From: Bradyrhizobium guangzhouense
GTDB taxonomy: Bacteria; Pseudomonadota; Alphaproteobacteria; Rhizobiales; Xanthobacteraceae
DNA length: 64,000 nt
Direction: 5' to 3'
Assembly (NCBI RefSeq): GCF_004114955.1
Contig: NZ_CP030053.1
Coordinates: 4,898,001-4,962,000 of the forward strand
The notes beneath the pieces are model-generated. The model was not told the origin of the DNA. It saw only the letters and a list, made by a program, of their open reading frames with translations, and ran no database searches. This document shows, piece by piece, positions 28,198 through 35,236 of this stretch. Every line of letters begins with the position of its first letter. The stretch's first letter is position 1. A program made the translations under genes and the position numbers.

Positions 28198-29565
28198 TTA
28201 AGCGCAACCACAGCCGGATGCGCCAGCCTTCTTGGCCGTTTCGTCAGCGGCACAGCACGCCGAGGCGTCTTGCTTCGCCGGCCCGCCGCAACATCCCGCG
28301 TCCCCGGCGCTCTCGACCCCGCCACGCGTGCAGACGCCGGTTTCCGGCAGCACGAGTTCGACCCTCGCCGCGGCCTTCTTGTCCCCGGCGATATCGGCGG
28401 CAATCGAACGGACCTGCTCGTAGCCGGTCATCATCAGGAAAGTCGGCGCGCGACCGTACGACTTCATGCCGGCCAAATAGAAGCCCGGCTCATCATGGGA
28501 CAGCTCGCGTGCGCCGTGCGGGCGCACGGTGCCGCAGCTATGCTCGTTGGGATCGATGAGCGGCGCCAGTGCGACCGGCGCCTCGATGGCCGGATCGAGC
28601 CGCATGCGCAGCTCGGACAGAAACGAAAAGTCGGGACGGAAGCCGGTCGATACGATCAGTTCGTCCACGACCACGCTGCGCGCACCACAACAGGCGCCGG
28701 CCGAGATCTTCAGGCGGCCTCCGGACTCGGACAGATGCGTGACGCCGAACTCGGTCTCGACCTCGATCCTGCCGGAGGTCACGAGCGCGGCAAAGGCACT
28801 GCCGAGCGCACCGCGCGCCGCAAGCTTGTCGTTGCGGCCGCCGCCGAACGCTTTTGCCGGATCGGCGCCGCGCACAAGCCAGACGGGCTGCGTCCCCGGC
28901 ACCTCGTCGGCAAGGCGCGCGAGGTCGATCAACGTGCCGACCGCGGAGTGGCCGGCGCCGAGCACGGCAACTTTCTTGCCGGCACATCTGGAACGTTGGG
29001 CGCCCCACACATCGGGCATGCCATAGGCGACGCGGTCGGCGCTGTCAGCCTCGCCGATCGCCGGCAGACCGTTGCTGCCGGCGGGATTGGGAGAGAACCA
29101 TGTCCCTGACGTATCGATCACGGCATCGGCGCGCAGAACCTCGGGCCCGCTGCCGTTCTGGTAGCGGATTTCGAAAGGCGCCTGCGCTCTGCCCTTCGTC
29201 TTCGCCTTGTCGAAGCCGACGCGGCTGATGGCCGAAACGCGGCTGGAGGTGCGGATGACCTCGCGCAGCGGCGTTCGTGTCGCGAGCGGCTCGAGATATC
29301 CCTCGAGCAGCTCGCCGCCGGTCGGATAGGCTTGAGGGTCCGGCGAATTCCAGCCCGTCGGCGCGAGCAGACGCGCAGCGGCCTTGTCGACATTGTATTC
29401 CCAGGGCGAGAACAGCTGAACGTGCTGCCACTGGCGGATCGCATGCCCCGCCTCCGGGCCGGCCTCGAGCACGATCGGAGACATGCCGCGTTCCAGCACG
29501 TGTGCGGCCGCTGCGAGGCCGACAGGCCCCGCCCCGATGATGGCCACCGTCTTCGCATCGCTCAT
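28198..29565 (-). CDS. FAD-dependent oxidoreductase with Cys-rich tail, arsenic island
   Basis: Flavoprotein of 455 aa in an arsenic cluster. Two Rossmann motifs are seen: AIIGAGPVGLAAAAHVLERG for FAD (residues 9-28) and VAVLGAGHSAVGTLIDLA for NAD(P)H (about 210-227), plus a late STGFRPD motif. It resembles flavin monooxygenase-like proteins found in ars operons. The last about 50 residues are unusual: several Cys in CCGG, ACC and GCGC stretches, suggesting metalloid or metal binding. An ArsR-type operator is 17-32 bp upstream and shared with the adjacent arsR, supporting arsenic control. Substrate and exact reaction unknown. Confidence 0.85.
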   Translation of the reverse strand: MSDAKTVAIIGAGPVGLAAAAHVLERGMSPIVLEAGPEAGHAIRQWQHVQLFSPWEYNVDKAAARLLAPTGWNSPDPQAYPTGGELLEGYLEPLATRTPLREVIRTSSRVSAISRVGFDKAKTKGRAQAPFEIRYQNGSGPEVLRADAVIDTSGTWFSPNPAGSNGLPAIGEADSADRVAYGMPDVWGAQRSRCAGKKVAVLGAGHSAVGTLIDLARLADEVPGTQPVWLVRGADPAKAFGGGRNDKLAARGALGSAFAALVTSGRIEVETEFGVTHLSESGGRLKISAGACCGARSVVVDELIVSTGFRPDFSFLSELRMRLDPAIEAPVALAPLIDPNEHSCGTVRPHGARELSHDEPGFYLAGMKSYGRAPTFLMMTGYEQVRSIAADIAGDKKAAARVELVLPETGVCTRGGVESAGDAGCCGGPAKQDASACCAADETAKKAGASGCGCA

Positions 29566-29581
29566 TCCGCTACTCCCATCA

Positions 29582-29597
29582 TTCTAGAATCATCGAA
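29582..29597. promoter_or_regulatory. ArsR-type operator, copy A (flavoprotein promoter)
   Basis: TTCTAGAATCATCGAA, whose left part lies in the perfect palindrome ATTCTAGAAT (29581-29590), is 14/16 identical to copy B at 29976-29991. It sits between the arsR stop and the flavoprotein start, so the flavoprotein likely has its own repressed promoter. Confidence 0.65.
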
Positions 29598-29614
29598 TAA
29601 GTCGGTAAAAAAAA

Positions 29615-29944
29615 TCACGCCGCCGATTGAGCGCCCCCGCATCCGACTTCGTCCGCACAGCACTCCGCTGCCAGGAAATCCACCAGCCCACGCATCGCGT
29701 CGAAGTTGGCGTGACAGACGAGGGTGGTGGATTCGCGGACCTGGCTGACGAGCCCGACCGCAACCAGAGATTTGATGTGGTGAGACAGCGTCGACGCCGG
29801 GATCTTCAGCTTGTCCTGCAAACGGCCGACAGGCATGCCGGAGTGTCCTGCCCGCACCAGGGCGCGATAGATCTGCAGCCGGGTCCGGTTACCCAAAGCT
29901 TCCAGACGGGCTGCTGCATCGTCGATCTTCATGGAGAGCATCAT
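29615..29944 (-). CDS. arsR: ArsR/SmtB family regulator (first copy)
   Basis: Winged-helix metalloregulator of 109 aa, expected to repress until arsenite or antimonite binds. Recognition helix region SGMPVGRLQDKLKIPASTLSHHIKSL. The protein lacks the classic ELCVCDL motif on the DNA-binding helix; instead candidate thiolates are Cys79-like (TTLVCHANF) and a C-terminal ECCADEVGC cluster. The ATG at 29944 follows a GGGAGG site. It is transcribed divergently from the second arsR and in the same direction as the flavoprotein, with a near-identical operator at each promoter. Confidence 0.9.
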   Translation of the reverse strand: MMLSMKIDDAAARLEALGNRTRLQIYRALVRAGHSGMPVGRLQDKLKIPASTLSHHIKSLVAVGLVSQVRESTTLVCHANFDAMRGLVDFLAAECCADEVGCGGAQSAA

Positions 29945-29975
29945 GCGCCCTCCCGGATCGGCCTGTCAACGATAT

Positions 29976-29991
29976 TTCTAGAATGTTCGAA
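29976..29991. promoter_or_regulatory. ArsR-type operator, copy B (arsR promoter)
   Basis: TTCTAGAATGTTCGAA contains two adjacent palindromes, TTCTAGAA and TTCGAA, 32-47 bp upstream of the first arsR start. It matches copy A at the flavoprotein promoter at 14 of 16 positions, indicating a shared regulator, most simply the first ArsR itself. Confidence 0.65.
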
Positions 29992-30031
29992 ATATTAACT
30001 CCCGGCAGCCGGCGCCGATGAAAATTCCGGA

Positions 30032-30074
30032 TTGACGCCCCGTTTATATTTCCATAAATCTGGATATATGGAAA
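30032..30074 (+). promoter_or_regulatory. Promoter and operator of second arsR, overlapping its start codon
   Basis: TTGACG at 30032-30037 could be a -35 box, with a weak -10 near 30055-30060, placing the transcript start almost at the ATG (30068). An inverted repeat TTTCCATA (30049-30056)/TATGGAAA (30067-30074) spans the -10 region and start codon, an ideal repressor position. No ribosome-binding site is visible, so the message may be leaderless. Confidence 0.5.
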
Positions 30075-30430
30075 CTGAAGAAGCCGTGCTGGCGCTCGCC
30101 GCCCTGTCGCAATCGACCCGTCTGGAGGCATTCCGGACGCTGGTCAGGCACGAACCCGACGGCCTTGCGGCCGGGGACCTGGCCCGGCAGCTGGAAGTAC
30201 CGCCGAACACGCTGTCGGCTCACCTGTCGATCCTGACACGCGCGCGTCTCGTGACCTCCGAGCGGCACAGCCGTTCGATCGTCTACCGTGCCAACCTCGC
30301 CGAGTTCCGCGATGTCGCGGTTTTCCTGCTGCGCGATTGCTGCGGCGGACGGCCGGAGGTCTGCGAGCCGGTCGTCGACAGCCTGCGAGCCTGCTGCACG
30401 CCAAAGCGAAAGGGGAGAGTCCGTGCCTGA
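30068..30430 (+). CDS. arsR: ArsR/SmtB family regulator (second copy)
   Basis: Winged-helix repressor of 120 aa heading the arsR-acr3-arsC genes. Helix-turn-helix region GLAAGDLARQLEVPPNTLSAHLSIL. Candidate arsenite ligands are the C-terminal Cys residues in RDCCGG, EVCEP and ACCTP, placing the sensor site in the C-terminal part, a type known in other ArsR proteins. The ATG at 30068 lies inside a palindromic operator and lacks a ribosome-binding site. It is divergent from, and only distantly similar to, the first arsR. Confidence 0.9.
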   Translation: METEEAVLALAALSQSTRLEAFRTLVRHEPDGLAAGDLARQLEVPPNTLSAHLSILTRARLVTSERHSRSIVYRANLAEFRDVAVFLLRDCCGGRPEVCEPVVDSLRACCTPKRKGRVRA

Positions 30431-30542
30431 TACCTTTGTGAACTTGCCGCTCAGGAGCATCGACAAGCTGTCGCTCGGCACCAGGCTGCGCGAGATCGGC
30501 CGCTCCGACGGGACCAAGTCCAACAGAAACGACGTGGCATAG
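30423..30542 (+). CDS. Possible 39-aa protein between arsR and acr3
   Basis: A GTG overlapping the arsR end by 8 bp opens a frame MPDTFVNLPLRSIDKLSLGT ending two bases before the acr3 ATG. The stop-start packing is operon-like and would allow translational coupling from arsR to acr3. The sequence matches no family I recognise, has no Cys, and may be a remnant or simply a leader. Confidence 0.3.
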   Translation: MPDTFVNLPLRSIDKLSLGTRLREIGRSDGTKSNRNDVA

Positions 30543-30544
30543 CG

Positions 30545-31603
30545 ATGAACATCTTCGAACGGTACCTGACCCTTTGGGTTGCGCTTTGCATCGTCGTCGG
30601 CGTGGCCCTGGGGCACGTCACGCCGGGCTTCTTCGGTACGGTCGCAGCCGCCGAGATCGCCAAGGTCAACTTGCCGGTAGCAATGCTGATCTGGCTGATG
30701 ATCGTGCCAATGTTGCTGAAGATAGATTTCGGCTCATTGGGCGAGGTGCGGCAGCACTGGCGCGGTGTCGGCATTACTCTTTTCATCAACTGGGCGGTGA
30801 AGCCATTCTCGATGGCGCTGCTGGGCTCATTCTTCATCGGCCACCTGTTCGCGCCGTGGTTACCCGCTGGCCAGATTCCGTCCTACATTGCCGGCTTGAT
30901 CCTGTTGGCGGCTGCGCCCTGCACCGCGATGGTGTTCGTGTGGTCCAACCTGTGCGAGGGAGAGCCTCATTATACGCTGAGTCAGGTCGCGCTGAACGAC
31001 GTGATCATGGTTTTCCTGTTCGCCCCGCTGGTGGGACTGCTGCTTGGGGTTGCCTCGATCAGCGTCCCATGGGGTACGCTGTTGCTCTCCGTTCTGCTTT
31101 ATATCGTGGTGCCGGTGATCGTCGCACAGGTGTGGCGCAGGGTGCTCTTGCGAACGGGCAAGGACGGTTTCGGCCGCGTCATGCGCGTGCTGCAGCCTCT
31201 TTCGCTGGTTGCACTGCTCGCCACGCTGGTGTTGCTGTTCGGCTTCCAGGGAGAGCAGATCGTCAGGCAGCCGGGCGTCATTGCCATCCTGGCCGTGCCA
31301 ATTCTCGTTCAAGTCTATTTCAACGCGGGCCTGGCCTACTGGCTGAGCCGACGGTTCGGCGTGGCGTGGTGCGTCGCGGCTCCAGCCGCCCTGATCGGCG
31401 CGAGCAATTTCTTCGAGCTGGCGGTCGCTGCCGCAATCAGCCTGTTCGGCCTGGACTCCGGCGCGGCGCTGGCAACCGTGGTGGGCGTCCTTGTCGAGGT
31501 GCCGGTGATGCTGTCGGTCGTCCGCATCGTCAAGGCGACCCGGAACTGGTACGAAGCCGGAGCCGGCAGGGTCTCGGCGTCACTGCAGCAGGATCATGGA
31601 TGA
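30545..31603 (+). CDS. acr3: Acr3-family arsenite efflux transporter
   Basis: Inner-membrane arsenite exporter of the BART superfamily, 352 aa, 10 predicted helices. The hallmark segment ILLAAAPCTAMVFVWSNLCEGEP is present, with the conserved Cys126 needed for arsenite transport in characterised Acr3 proteins. It is often annotated arsB in rhizobia but is unrelated to true ArsB. It lies between the second arsR and arsC and removes arsenite generated by arsenate reduction. Confidence 0.96.
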   Translation: MNIFERYLTLWVALCIVVGVALGHVTPGFFGTVAAAEIAKVNLPVAMLIWLMIVPMLLKIDFGSLGEVRQHWRGVGITLFINWAVKPFSMALLGSFFIGHLFAPWLPAGQIPSYIAGLILLAAAPCTAMVFVWSNLCEGEPHYTLSQVALNDVIMVFLFAPLVGLLLGVASISVPWGTLLLSVLLYIVVPVIVAQVWRRVLLRTGKDGFGRVMRVLQPLSLVALLATLVLLFGFQGEQIVRQPGVIAILAVPILVQVYFNAGLAYWLSRRFGVAWCVAAPAALIGASNFFELAVAAAISLFGLDSGAALATVVGVLVEVPVMLSVVRIVKATRNWYEAGAGRVSASLQQDHG

Positions 31604-31640
31604 GAGCAGCTGGCCCCTCCGCAACCGCAGAGACATTCCG

Positions 31641-32042
31641 ATGAGCGTCACGATCTATCACAACCCCGACTGCGGCACCTCGCGCAACACGCTGGCGATG
31701 ATCCGGCAGAGCGGCGTGGAGCCAATCGTCATTGAATATCTGAAGACGCCACCGTCGCGCGAGACGCTCAAGCGCCTCATTGCGGCGATGGGAATATCCG
31801 CCCGCGCCTTGCTGCGCGAGAAGGGCACGCCTTACAAGGACCTCGGTCTCGCCGAGCCAAAATGGTCCGATGACGAACTGATCGACCAGATGCTCGCGCA
31901 TCCCATCCTGATCAATCGCCCGATCGTGGTGACGCCGAAGGGCACGCGCCTGTGCCGCCCCTCGGAGGCCGTCGTCGATCTCCTGGACAATCCCGTCGGC
32001 CGGTTCGTGAAGGAAGACGGCGAGGTCGTCGAAGCGCGATAG
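31641..32042 (+). CDS. arsC: Arsenate reductase, glutaredoxin-coupled ArsC
   Basis: Cytoplasmic enzyme reducing arsenate to arsenite for Acr3 export. From ATG 31641 it is 133 aa with the catalytic Cys11 in YHNPDCGTSRNT and the substrate-binding Arg segment NRPIVVTPKGTRLCRP. Length fits the E. coli R773-type family, which uses glutathione and glutaredoxin. A start at 31596, overlapping the acr3 stop, would add 15 residues outside the family core. Last gene of the arsenic operon. Confidence 0.95.
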   Translation: MSVTIYHNPDCGTSRNTLAMIRQSGVEPIVIEYLKTPPSRETLKRLIAAMGISARALLREKGTPYKDLGLAEPKWSDDELIDQMLAHPILINRPIVVTPKGTRLCRPSEAVVDLLDNPVGRFVKEDGEVVEAR

Positions 32043-32305
32043 GCGGCTCTCGGGCCTGCCGCTCCCGATGCCAGCTCTTGTCCCTTCTCCGGGCCTCTGT
32101 GTTTCGCCCTCAGTGCCCGGCGCATTCTTGGCCAAATGAGTAAGTTGAGCGCTTCTTCGCCGTTCTCGCCCGCCACCGAAAGTCTTTTGAACCAACACGA
32201 CCTGTGGTAGTTTACCAGGCATCACCGGCCAAGGCTTTGCCGTAGGCGTCGGTGGCTGAGAGACCGAGCGCGCTCCCGCCTGCTTATGCAACGGGAGCGC
32301 TGTCC

Positions 32306-33031
32306 ATGCCGCACCAAAAGCTCATTGAACGTTTGCTTGCCGTCAGCAGGCTGTCGAAAAGCGAGCAGAATGCGCTGGTTGGTTTGCCGTACGCGGTACG
32401 CAATCTGGCGGACGGAGACATTGTCGTTCATCAGGGCGATCGCTCCTCCTGCTGCACCGTATTGATGAGCGGCTTCCTGTCGCGGCAAAGGGTGATTTCA
32501 GAACGAAATCAGATATCGGCATTTTACGTGCCCGGCGACATCCCGGATCTTCACAGCCTGCATGTGCCAATCATCGATCATGATCTGTGCAGCACCGGCC
32601 CGTCCACCATCGCCACCGTCAGCCACGTTGCGCTGAGACAGCTGTTACGGGATTTCCCCGCGCTCACTTACGCCCTCTGGGGAGAGACTGTCATCCAGGC
32701 GGCAATCTATCGAAACTGGGTGGAGAACCTCGGGGCACGCGCTGCCCTTCCGCGAGTTGCCCATTTGCTTTGCGAACTTGCAACGCGACTGCAACAGGTC
32801 GGCCTGGCGAGCGGTGGCAGAATGAATTTGCCGTTCACGCAAGGTGACCTTGCCGATGCTTGTGGCCTCTCGACCGTGCACATCAATCGCACAATTCAAG
32901 AACTTCGACGTCGGCGCTTGATCGACTGGCAAAGCCAAACGCTGGAATTGCTGGAGCGTGTAGAGCTGGAATTCATAGCGGAGTTCAATCAAGACTACCT
33001 GCTTGGAAGACCAAGTCTCGCGCAGCATTAG
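32306..33031 (+). CDS. Crp/Fnr family transcriptional regulator
   Basis: 241 aa from the ATG at 32306 (GGGAG site 8 nt before). An N-terminal cyclic-nucleotide-binding-type beta barrel (about 15-130) and a C-terminal HTH_Crp domain with FTQGDLADACGLSTVHINRTIQELRRR (about 185-210). There is no N-terminal Cys cluster as in FNR and the effector is unknown; this is the type abundant in Bradyrhizobium. A GTG at 32252 is a less likely start. It stands alone downstream of the ars genes and probably is not part of them. Confidence 0.9.
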   Translation: MPHQKLIERLLAVSRLSKSEQNALVGLPYAVRNLADGDIVVHQGDRSSCCTVLMSGFLSRQRVISERNQISAFYVPGDIPDLHSLHVPIIDHDLCSTGPSTIATVSHVALRQLLRDFPALTYALWGETVIQAAIYRNWVENLGARAALPRVAHLLCELATRLQQVGLASGGRMNLPFTQGDLADACGLSTVHINRTIQELRRRRLIDWQSQTLELLERVELEFIAEFNQDYLLGRPSLAQH

Positions 33032-33209
33032 TCAATGGGCCAGCTCATGGCCCATCTTTGGCACCGTCATTGCGGACCTTCGCCGATCGAGTTCCGGAGC
33101 GCTGGCCGGCTCTCCTGCCCCGCGGGCGTCGGCGAACGCCAAATGAGGCCGCCGTGGAACAACTTGACATTTGTTAGGTTGACCTGACGCCATCGCAGTG
33201 GGGTGCGCA

Positions 33210-33314
33210 ATGTCACAAGACGATTTGTCCAACAAGGCGGAGCGGGCCCTCGTGACGGTCGCGCTGAGCACTGCGATGCTCATCATATGCCTCGGATCCT
33301 TGCTTTACAGATGA
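33210..33314 (+). CDS. Candidate 34-aa single-pass membrane protein
   Basis: The ATG at 33210 opens a 34-codon frame starting MSQDDLSNKAERALVTVALS and continuing with a hydrophobic stretch (ALSTAMLIICLGSLLY) ending in Arg and stop. Charged N-terminus, one membrane helix and basic end are typical of bacterial small membrane proteins. A G-rich GTGGGG tract 8-13 nt upstream may act as the ribosome-binding site. Nothing else explains the 330-bp gap between the Crp/Fnr gene and the next gene. Confidence 0.45.
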   Translation: MSQDDLSNKAERALVTVALSTAMLIICLGSLLYR

Positions 33315-33363
33315 GCCACGCCTTCGCGCATGGATGGACTCGCGAACAGCCGCCTGCCCCGCG

Positions 33364-33789
33364 TCATCGCTCCTCCGTCGGATGCACCCATTTGTAGGGC
33401 GTGATGCTCCGCGTTTCCGTCAGCTTGATCATGTGAACAGGCGGCGCGGACCGTCCCCTCCGGCACGAGCGGCACTTCAGCGAGGCCTCCAGCTTCCAGA
33501 TCGGCGTATCGCGCGGGCGGCGGATCGCATCGAGCGGCAGGCTCGCGCGCGACTTGCACCTGTTGCATTCGACCTCGAGCCAGCCCATCCCGCCGTTGAG
33601 GCATTGCCCGATGGTCGGCGACGGCTGCGAGGGGCCGCCGTACCCCTCCATGCGCACCGACCAGGCCTCGGCCTCGGCACGATCGGCCTCGCGCACCGCC
33701 TTCTTCGCCTCCTCCCGCGCATGCTTGGCGGAAATCTCCGCGCCCATGATGCGGCCGCCCCAGATGACCTCGCGTGATTTGGTGCCCAT
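33364..33789 (-). CDS. Hypothetical zinc-ribbon-like protein
   Basis: 141 aa. The N-terminal third is a charged Ala/Glu/Arg helix (EISAKHAREEAKKAVREADR). A C-terminal metal-binding-like region has CNRCKSRASLPLDAIRRP and, about 28 residues on, LKCRSCRRGR, giving two CXXC knuckles as in a zinc ribbon. Unknown function; possibly DNA- or protein-binding. Single gene with its own strand orientation. Confidence 0.7.
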   Translation of the reverse strand: MGTKSREVIWGGRIMGAEISAKHAREEAKKAVREADRAEAEAWSVRMEGYGGPSQPSPTIGQCLNGGMGWLEVECNRCKSRASLPLDAIRRPRDTPIWKLEASLKCRSCRRGRSAPPVHMIKLTETRSITPYKWVHPTEER

Positions 33790-33913
33790 GCCGCGATCAA
33801 AGCAACGTGAAAGCGCCTTGGCAAATTATCGATGGGTGGTAGGTCGGATCGGCAGCTCGCTACTGCGCGTCGTGGGTGTGGACAAGTGTCGGTGCGCCGC
33901 TGTCCGCTCATGC

Positions 33914-33947
33914 AAAACCGCCCCTGACACGGGGTCAAGGGCGGTTT
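33914..33947 (-). terminator. Terminator of CsbD-like gene
   Basis: On the minus strand, AAACCGCCC and GGGCGGTTT form a 9-bp stem with an inner loop that can itself pair (TTGACCCC to GGGTCA-like), followed by TTTT, 16 bp after the stop of the small stress gene. Confidence 0.8.
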
Positions 33948-33962
33948 CCCAGATCAGGCCGA

Positions 33963-34139
33963 TCAGTGACCGGTGCCGGGCTTGCTGGTTTTCGGCGGCT
34001 TGCCGTCTTCCATACGACCTTCGTTGCGAAGATCGCGGCCCTCCTGGGCCTTGCGCAGGCTCTTCGGATCCTTGCCGTGCTCGTTCATCTCTTCCTTGAT
34101 GTAGCCGGCGCCTTCCTTGATCTTGCCTTCAACGCTCAT
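33963..34139 (-). CDS. CsbD-like small stress protein
   Basis: 58-aa hydrophilic protein starting MSVEGKIKEGAGYIKEEMNE, which resembles the CsbD family repeat (GK-K-G-K-E) of general-stress proteins; the C-terminal half is Lys/Arg/Asp-rich and disordered-looking. A strong AAGGAGG site precedes the ATG. A perfect EcfG promoter is 26-50 bp upstream and a terminator follows, so this is a complete monocistronic stress gene. Molecular function of CsbD proteins is unknown. Confidence 0.8.
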   Translation of the reverse strand: MSVEGKIKEGAGYIKEEMNEHGKDPKSLRKAQEGRDLRNEGRMEDGKPPKTSKPGTGH

Positions 34140-34164
34140 GACGTCCTCCTTCAATATGGGAGGC

Positions 34165-34189
34165 AACGCGCTGACCAACCCGGCGTTCC
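34165..34189 (-). promoter_or_regulatory. EcfG-type promoter of CsbD-like gene
   Basis: On the minus strand GGAAC (34189-34185) and CGTT (34168-34165) are 16 nt apart, a perfect match to the EcfG consensus, 26 bp upstream of the CsbD-like start. A second perfect element faces the other way 25 bp further on. Confidence 0.88.
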
Positions 34190-34213
34190 GGCGCTCGAAA
34201 TCCGTCTCGCACG

Positions 34214-34238
34214 GGAACGCTGGGACCTGCCCTGCGTT
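34214..34238 (+). promoter_or_regulatory. EcfG-type promoter, divergent
   Basis: GGAAC (34214-34218), 16 nt, CGTT (34235-34238): perfect EcfG consensus on the plus strand. The expected transcript start is about 34244-34247, almost at the ATG (34248) of the small downstream gene. Confidence 0.82.
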
Positions 34239-34247
34239 ACGGAGCAA

Positions 34248-34433
34248 ATGAGTGAGGTCCGACGAAAAGACCGGCAGGAAAAGACCTTGAGCGAAAGGCT
34301 CGCCGAGGCTGCGCGCGAAGCCCGAGCGCAGGCGCAGCTTCTGCCGGATGGACGGTTGCGAGACGTTCTGCTGGAAAAGGCGCGCCAGTACGAGGCGCAG
34401 ATACCGCTCAATGCATTTCTGGGACAGCGATGA
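34248..34433 (+). CDS. Small helical rhizobial protein, EcfG-controlled
   Basis: 61 aa, MSEVRRKDRQEKTLSERLAE then AREARAQAQLLPDGRLRDVLLEKARQYE. The pattern of Leu-Pro-x-Gly-x-x-Arg-Asp-x-Leu-Leu-x-Lys-Ala-Arg resembles a family of short rhizobial proteins of unknown function. Because the EcfG promoter ends 10 bp before the ATG, either the mRNA is leaderless or translation starts at an in-frame TTG at 34287 preceded by AGGAAAAG. Stress-induced by promoter inference. Confidence 0.65.
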   Translation: MSEVRRKDRQEKTLSERLAEAAREARAQAQLLPDGRLRDVLLEKARQYEAQIPLNAFLGQR

Positions 34434-34480
34434 TCGATCCGAGCTGCCGCGGATGTGGCCGCTCTCATCGCCGATAAGAA

Positions 34481-35107
34481 TCAGCTTCCGACGCCGCCGA
34501 CCAGCCGCGGCCGGCGGCTCGCGCGCGCCTTCGCATCCATCACCGTACGCAGCCATTCGCGAAAGCTGACGATCTCCGGGCAATCCGCAGTGCCCTCGGG
34601 CGCGATCAGCCAATCGCCAAGACCTGTCCTCTCGGTGATCCTGTCACAGCGATAACCAGGGTGATGGCCGAGGCTGCGGGCGATCAAGAGATCAACCTTG
34701 CCCTCGACGAGCTCATGCAGGCCGGCGGGCTGGAGCACGCGCAAGCCGATCTCCGCATGCGCGCTTCGAAACGCCGCGAGATCAAGGCGGCGCAGATCGA
34801 AGCTGGCATGGACGCCCAATTGCAGCAGCACGACACCTTCAGGCTTCAATTGCGAGGTCGCTTCCGCGATGTGGCGAAAGCCCTCCGACACCCCGGGCAG
34901 ATAGGCCTGACCTGCCGCAGTCAGGATGAGTTGCTTGTGCAGCCGCTCGAACAGCTGCACGCCGAGGCGCGCTTCCAGCGCTTTCACCTGCTGGCCGACG
35001 GCGGCGGGCGTCACGTGAAGTTCGTGCGCGGCCAGCTTGAAGCTGAGATGGCGCGCGGCGGCCTCGAAGGCACGGAGTGCGTTGAGTGGCGGAAGGGCGT
35101 AGGTCAT
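34481..35107 (-). CDS. LysR-family regulator with shortened effector domain
   Basis: GcvA-like LysR regulator: an intact N-terminal winged helix (PLNALRAFEAAARHLSFKLA to LEARLGVQLFERLHK, residues 6-57). The effector domain is short: it runs through DLLIARSLGHHPGYRCDRI and then directly to GDWLIAPEGTADCPEIVSF and a C-terminal FREWL region. At 208 aa it is about 90 residues below the family norm; the missing part is the middle of the effector domain, so an in-frame internal deletion is likely. It may bind DNA but not respond normally. It faces the ridA-like gene, its probable target. Confidence 0.78.
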   Translation of the reverse strand: MTYALPPLNALRAFEAAARHLSFKLAAHELHVTPAAVGQQVKALEARLGVQLFERLHKQLILTAAGQAYLPGVSEGFRHIAEATSQLKPEGVVLLQLGVHASFDLRRLDLAAFRSAHAEIGLRVLQPAGLHELVEGKVDLLIARSLGHHPGYRCDRITERTGLGDWLIAPEGTADCPEIVSFREWLRTVMDAKARASRRPRLVGGVGS

Positions 35108-35236
35108 CGCGCATCAGTTTGACACTGATGGCCCGCCGTCTTGCAATAGATTTTCTTGCGCTGAACCGCAGGAATCATGCTTTGCGCAGTAGCGATGTCG
35201 CCGGATACGGTCAAGTTCGCAATCCGGAGACAGGAC

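Noticed and set aside
33156..33180. EcfG-like element GGAAC-N16-GGTT upstream of the 34-aa candidate
   Set aside because: The -10 part has GGTT instead of CGTT; weak match and no other support.
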